Source: Moduliflexus sp964602655
GTDB lineage: Bacteria; Moduliflexota; Moduliflexia; Moduliflexales; Moduliflexaceae
NCBI GenBank assembly: GCA_964602655.1
Contig: CAZRSF010000123.1
Location: forward strand, 1 to 8,616
Length of the DNA: 8,616 nt
Direction: 5' to 3'
Positions 5,561-8,616 of this stretch are shown piece by piece (position 1 is the stretch's first letter; each line of letters begins with the position of its first letter). The notes below the pieces were generated by a model, which was not told the DNA's origin, did no database searches, and worked only from the letters and a program-made list of their open reading frames with translations. The translations under genes were made by a program, and so were the position numbers.

Positions 5561-6874
5561 ATGCCATACGACTCATCAATAACAGAGAAAAAAGCGACGA
5601 TTATCGTCGTTGACGATATTCATGCGAATTTGCATCTGTTAGCGGAAATTTTAGGGCGGGCAGGATATAGCGTCCGGCCCGTGCCTACCGGCGCGTTGGC
5701 GCTTTCCTCGATTCAGGCGTCTCCCCCGGACTTAGTGCTGCTGGATATTATGATGCCGGAGATGGATGGCTATGAGGTGTGCGCGAAGATAAAAGGCGAT
5801 CCTCGGACGCACGATATTCCTGTGATTTTTATCAGCGCGCTGCATGAAATTTTCGATAAAGTCAAGGCATTCGAGCTTGGCGGCGTGGATTACATCACCA
5901 AGCCGTTTCATCCTGAAGAAGTCCTGGCGCGCGTGTCCACCCATCTTGCGCTGAGCAGGCTCCAACGACATGTCGAAACGCAGAACGTCGAGCTTCGAAA
6001 AGAAATTCAGGAACGACAGAAGGCTGAATTCGCGTTATCCTGTCTGAATGAAGAACTTGAACAACGGGTTGCAGAACGGACAACGGAACTACAACACGCC
6101 CTGGATATTTTACAAAAAACACAGGAACAATTGATTCAATCGGAAAAAATGGCGTTATTAGTCTCGTTAGTCGCTGGTATCGCCCATGAAATCAATACGC
6201 CGATTGGGGTTGGCCTGACGGCGGCGTCGCATTTGCAAGAAACCACGCGCGAATTCCAACATGCGTATGAACAGAATGTCGTCAAACGCTCAGACCTGGA
6301 AGCATATCTGAGAACTGCGACAGAGGCGTCGCAGATTCTTATGAAAAATATGCACATTGCGGCAGAACGAGCGCAGAGTTTTAAAGAAATGGCGGTGGAT
6401 CAGGCCAGCGGGGCAAAACACCGGTTTCATCTCAAATCCTATCTTGACGAGATTATGTCGAATCTCCACCCTGCGCTGGAAAAGGCCGCGTGTCAGATTG
6501 TGATTACCTGTCCGGATGACCTGGAAATCGAAAGTTTTCCGGGCGCATTTTCGCAAATTATCAGCAACTTAGCGATGAACTCGCTCATGCACGGATTCGA
6601 AGACATGCGCGGGGGAGAAATCCGCATTGATGTGACGTACGAGAAACCCACCGTGATTCTCACTTACAGTGATAATGGAAAAGGGATGAATCAGGAACAA
6701 TGCGCGCGAGTATTCGAAGCGTTTTATACGACGAAACGCCATCAGGGAGGAAGCGGGTTAGGCATGAATATCGTGCATAATCTCGTGACGCGCAAGCTTC
6801 GCGGTCAGATCGAGTGCCAGAGCCTTCCCGATGTCCTGACGACGTTTACGATTCGAATTCCTGTAGAGGCCTGA
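5561..6874 (+). CDS. Cytosolic REC-histidine kinase (two-component system)
   Basis: A 437-residue soluble histidine kinase with an N-terminal receiver domain. REC spans about 12-128 with the acidic pair Asp18/Asp19, phospho-acceptor Asp62 (LLDIMMPEMDG), Ser92 and Lys114 (YITKPF). A coiled-coil linker (about 130-195) leads to the H-box AGIAHEINTPIG with phospho-accepting His209 and the Glu210/Asn212 pair often linked to phosphatase activity. The ATPase part has the N-box NLAMNSLMHGF (336-346), G1 DNGKGM (371-376), F-box VFEAFYTTK (384-392) and G2 GGSGLGMNIV (396-405). All catalytic boxes are intact. There is no membrane segment, PAS or GAF, so the input must come through REC or a partner protein. 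I chose the ATG at 5561, with GAGG 11 bases upstream, because REC begins right after it. The cyclase gene starts 12 bp after the stop and is its likely phosphorylation target. Confidence 0.94.
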   Translation: MPYDSSITEKKATIIVVDDIHANLHLLAEILGRAGYSVRPVPTGALALSSIQASPPDLVLLDIMMPEMDGYEVCAKIKGDPRTHDIPVIFISALHEIFDKVKAFELGGVDYITKPFHPEEVLARVSTHLALSRLQRHVETQNVELRKEIQERQKAEFALSCLNEELEQRVAERTTELQHALDILQKTQEQLIQSEKMALLVSLVAGIAHEINTPIGVGLTAASHLQETTREFQHAYEQNVVKRSDLEAYLRTATEASQILMKNMHIAAERAQSFKEMAVDQASGAKHRFHLKSYLDEIMSNLHPALEKAACQIVITCPDDLEIESFPGAFSQIISNLAMNSLMHGFEDMRGGEIRIDVTYEKPTVILTYSDNGKGMNQEQCARVFEAFYTTKRHQGGSGLGMNIVHNLVTRKLRGQIECQSLPDVLTTFTIRIPVEA

Positions 6875-6879
6875 GAAGA
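6873..6879 (+). promoter_or_regulatory. Ribosome binding site of the cyclase, overlapping the kinase stop
   Basis: GAGAAGA begins inside the TGA stop of the kinase gene and ends 7 bases before the cyclase ATG at 6887. This arrangement favours co-transcription and possibly translational coupling of the two genes. Confidence 0.55.
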
Positions 6880-6886
6880 ATACATC

Positions 6887-8422
6887 ATGAATACGAATGC
6901 TCCATCATCGCCGATAAAATATAATATTCTGATTGTGGATGATTCCCGCGATAATCTGCGTCTGCTTTCAGGTATTCTCGTGCAAGAAGGCTATCTCGTG
7001 CGTCCCGTTTTAGACGGCATTTTAGCGATTTCGTCGGCCAAAACCAATCCCCCGGATATTATTTTGCTCGATATTATGATGCCCGGCATGACCGGCTATG
7101 AGATTTGCGAACAACTCAAAGCCGACGAAGAATTGCGCGATATTCCGGTGGTTTTTATCAGCGCGCTGAACAGCGTGATGGATAAAGTCAAAGCGTTCTC
7201 AATCGGCGGGGTAGATTATATTACCAAGCCGTTCCAGCCGCAGGAAGTGCTGGCCAGAATTCGTACGCACTTGACGATCCGGCAATTACAACACACGTTG
7301 CAGCAAAAGAATCTCCAACTCGAGCAGGAAATTCACGAACGGACGCGGATCGAAGACGCGATGCGGAAACGGAACTGGGAACTCGATCTGTTGAATCAGA
7401 TGGCGAACTCACTACAAGGCTGCCAGGGGGAACCAGAGACCTATTTCGTGCTGCAAGATATTTGTCAGCAATTATTTCCGAACAATTCCGGCTGCCTGTA
7501 TTTGCTGGATGAGCGCCAGAGCGATTTGAACGTCGCTGTCGCATGGGGAGGCGATCCGCCGTCAGCCGAGGTGTTGAAAGGTTCTGATTGGAACATGCCG
7601 ACAGGCCGAATTTTTATGATCGAGCAGCCCAAAAAAAGACCATTGCATTTTTATGTCTCCTGTTCCGAAGAGACCGAAGGCATTCCGTATGCGTTGCGCA
7701 ACGTGGCCAAAGAAATTTTGGGCGTTCTCTTTTTCTATTTCGAACGCCGCGATTATGACGAATTCGATGAAGAGTGCATTCGACAAGCCGAATCGAAACA
7801 ACTCATCAGCACCAGAGTCGCGGAACAGTACGCGCTGTATCTCACCAATGTCCGTATGCGGGCGGAATTGCAGTCGCAGGTGACGCGCGATCCGCTGACT
7901 AACCTGTATAATCGCCGCTATATGGAAGAATCGCTCGCCAACGAAGTGCGCCGTGTCGCCCGAAAAAATGCCTCGTTAGGGGTGTTGATGATTGATGTTG
8001 ACCATTTTAAAGAATTCAATGACACGTATGGGCATGAAGCGGGCGACATTGTCCTGCAAGAACTCAGCGCGTTATTTCAGAAAAATATTCGCGGCGGAGA
8101 TATTGCCTGCCGCTATGGCGGCGAAGAATTTTTATTGATTTTACCCGATACGACCCTGGACATCGCCTCGCAACGCGCCAATGATTTAGTCAAGCGGGTG
8201 CGAGAGATGCAGGTCACGTATCAACAACAGAACCATCACATCACCGTTTCTGTCGGAGTGGCGTCTGCTCCCGATCATGGACAGGATGTGCATGGTCTCG
8301 TGAATGCGGCGGATACCGCGCTATATTATGCCAAAAACAGCGGGCGTAATCAGGTCGTGGTATTCTCGGATCGAGTCCGTCCGACATTGACGGGCGTCGC
8401 CTCCGAGGAGATCGGAGAGTAA
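6887..8422 (+). CDS. Response-regulator diguanylate cyclase, REC-GAF-GGDEF
   Basis: A 511-residue soluble enzyme predicted to make c-di-GMP from two GTP when its receiver is phosphorylated. REC (about 12-128) has Asp18/Asp19, phospho-acceptor Asp62, Ser92 and Lys114, in the same positions as in the upstream kinase and with about 60% identity by hand alignment. A coiled coil (about 130-165) leads to a GAF-like domain (about 170-325), recognised mainly by its overall layout and its C-terminal helix; its ligand is unknown. The GGDEF domain (about 330-495) has DPLTNLYNRR (335-344), metal-binding Asp370 in MIDVDHFKEFND, and the active site GGEEF (411-415). RGGD (402-405), exactly five residues before it, is an RxxD inhibitory site, so product feedback is expected. 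No EAL or HD-GYP domain is present. It is the second gene of the operon and is followed by a stem-loop. Confidence 0.96.
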   Translation: MNTNAPSSPIKYNILIVDDSRDNLRLLSGILVQEGYLVRPVLDGILAISSAKTNPPDIILLDIMMPGMTGYEICEQLKADEELRDIPVVFISALNSVMDKVKAFSIGGVDYITKPFQPQEVLARIRTHLTIRQLQHTLQQKNLQLEQEIHERTRIEDAMRKRNWELDLLNQMANSLQGCQGEPETYFVLQDICQQLFPNNSGCLYLLDERQSDLNVAVAWGGDPPSAEVLKGSDWNMPTGRIFMIEQPKKRPLHFYVSCSEETEGIPYALRNVAKEILGVLFFYFERRDYDEFDEECIRQAESKQLISTRVAEQYALYLTNVRMRAELQSQVTRDPLTNLYNRRYMEESLANEVRRVARKNASLGVLMIDVDHFKEFNDTYGHEAGDIVLQELSALFQKNIRGGDIACRYGGEEFLLILPDTTLDIASQRANDLVKRVREMQVTYQQQNHHITVSVGVASAPDHGQDVHGLVNAADTALYYAKNSGRNQVVVFSDRVRPTLTGVASEEIGE

Positions 8423-8436
8423 TCTCTCGTCAATAA

Positions 8437-8475
8437 GACAGACCTTACTGATATTAAAGACCTGTGAGGTCTGTC
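8437..8475 (+). terminator. Stem-loop after the cyclase gene, probable terminator
   Basis: gacagaccttac (8437-8448) pairs with gtgaggtctgtc (8464-8475) over 12 positions, the one imperfect pair being a G-U wobble in plus-strand RNA. A shorter alternative stem, agacct with aggtct around gtg (8458-8472), shares the right arm. The structure begins 15 bases after the stop codon of the operon. Only scattered T residues follow, so termination may be weak or Rho-assisted. The AGACCT/AGGTCT wording also resembles dispersed palindromic repeats. Confidence 0.6.
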
Positions 8476-8542
8476 TCGATATTTGCTTCATCTATTTACT
8501 AACTGATGTTACACGCCAGGTTCGAAACGATGACCGTGAACT

Positions 8543-8616
8543 CCCCTCCTGGGAGGGGTGGGGGTGGGTTGCGGACGGAAATGCCGTCCATGACGACACC
8601 CACCCCTTGCCCCTCC
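8543..8616. repeat. Compound inverted repeat with G-quadruplex motif, cut by the window end
   Basis: There are three dyads. cccctcc (8543-8549) pairs with ggagggg (8552-8558). ggacgg (8573-8578) pairs with ccgtcc (8584-8589) around aaatg. The long G-rich arm 8552-8570 is roughly complementary to the C-rich stretch 8596-8616, with a small insertion. Bases 8551-8568 read as G-runs of 3, 4, 5 and 3 separated by single bases, a textbook G-quadruplex motif. Similar compact repeats of the form cctcctgggaggggtggggg are dispersed in intergenic regions of several bacterial genomes, as recalled and not searched. No coding signal is seen in 8476-8616. Confidence 0.8.

Noticed and set aside
5595..5609. 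Perfect 15-base palindrome cgacgat/atcgtcg early in the kinase gene
   Set aside because: It lies in the codons for the conserved hydrophobic strand and acidic pair at the start of REC and is most simply explained by codon choice.

Overview
The window looks like chromosomal DNA from an environmental bacterium of moderate GC content with a large signalling repertoire. Several short palindromic or tandem intergenic repeats are present, of the kind common in multicellular or filamentous lineages such as cyanobacteria, Chloroflexota and the KSB3/Moduliflexota group. No marker gene fixes the taxonomy, so this placement is a guess from style alone. There are no RNA genes, CRISPR arrays, transposases or phage genes.

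Layout. Bases 1-426 hold no convincing gene. They contain a 42-bp tandem repeat cut by the window edge, a long hairpin, and a nested palindromic element flanked by TA. Bases 427-4762 carry three minus-strand genes, in transcription order: a small AT-rich gene for a predicted secreted protein, a 923-residue SNF2-family helicase 21 bp downstream of it, and a UlaG-like metallo-beta-lactamase-fold hydrolase about 120 bp further on. A 33-base perfect palindrome separates this cluster from another small minus-strand gene at about 4837-5151, which encodes a helix-rich protein of unknown function.

Bases 5242-5560 are the divergent control region. On the plus strand it leads into a tight two-gene operon: a REC-coiled-coil-histidine kinase (5561-6874) and, 12 bp later, a REC-GAF-GGDEF diguanylate cyclase (6887-8422). 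The two REC domains are about 60% identical by hand alignment and their key residues carry the same numbers, so they look like recent paralogues. Neither protein has a membrane segment, and the kinase has no recognisable sensor domain. The likely output is phosphorylation-controlled c-di-GMP synthesis with product inhibition, since an RxxD I-site is present. A stem-loop follows the operon. The last 80 bases form a compound inverted repeat with a strong G-quadruplex motif, cut by the window end.

The coding content is mostly of known families. The points most worth checking are the twin-REC kinase/cyclase pair, the structured control region upstream of it, the AT-rich secreted-protein gene ahead of the helicase, and the repeat elements at both ends. 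I did not find a system that I can defend as entirely new.
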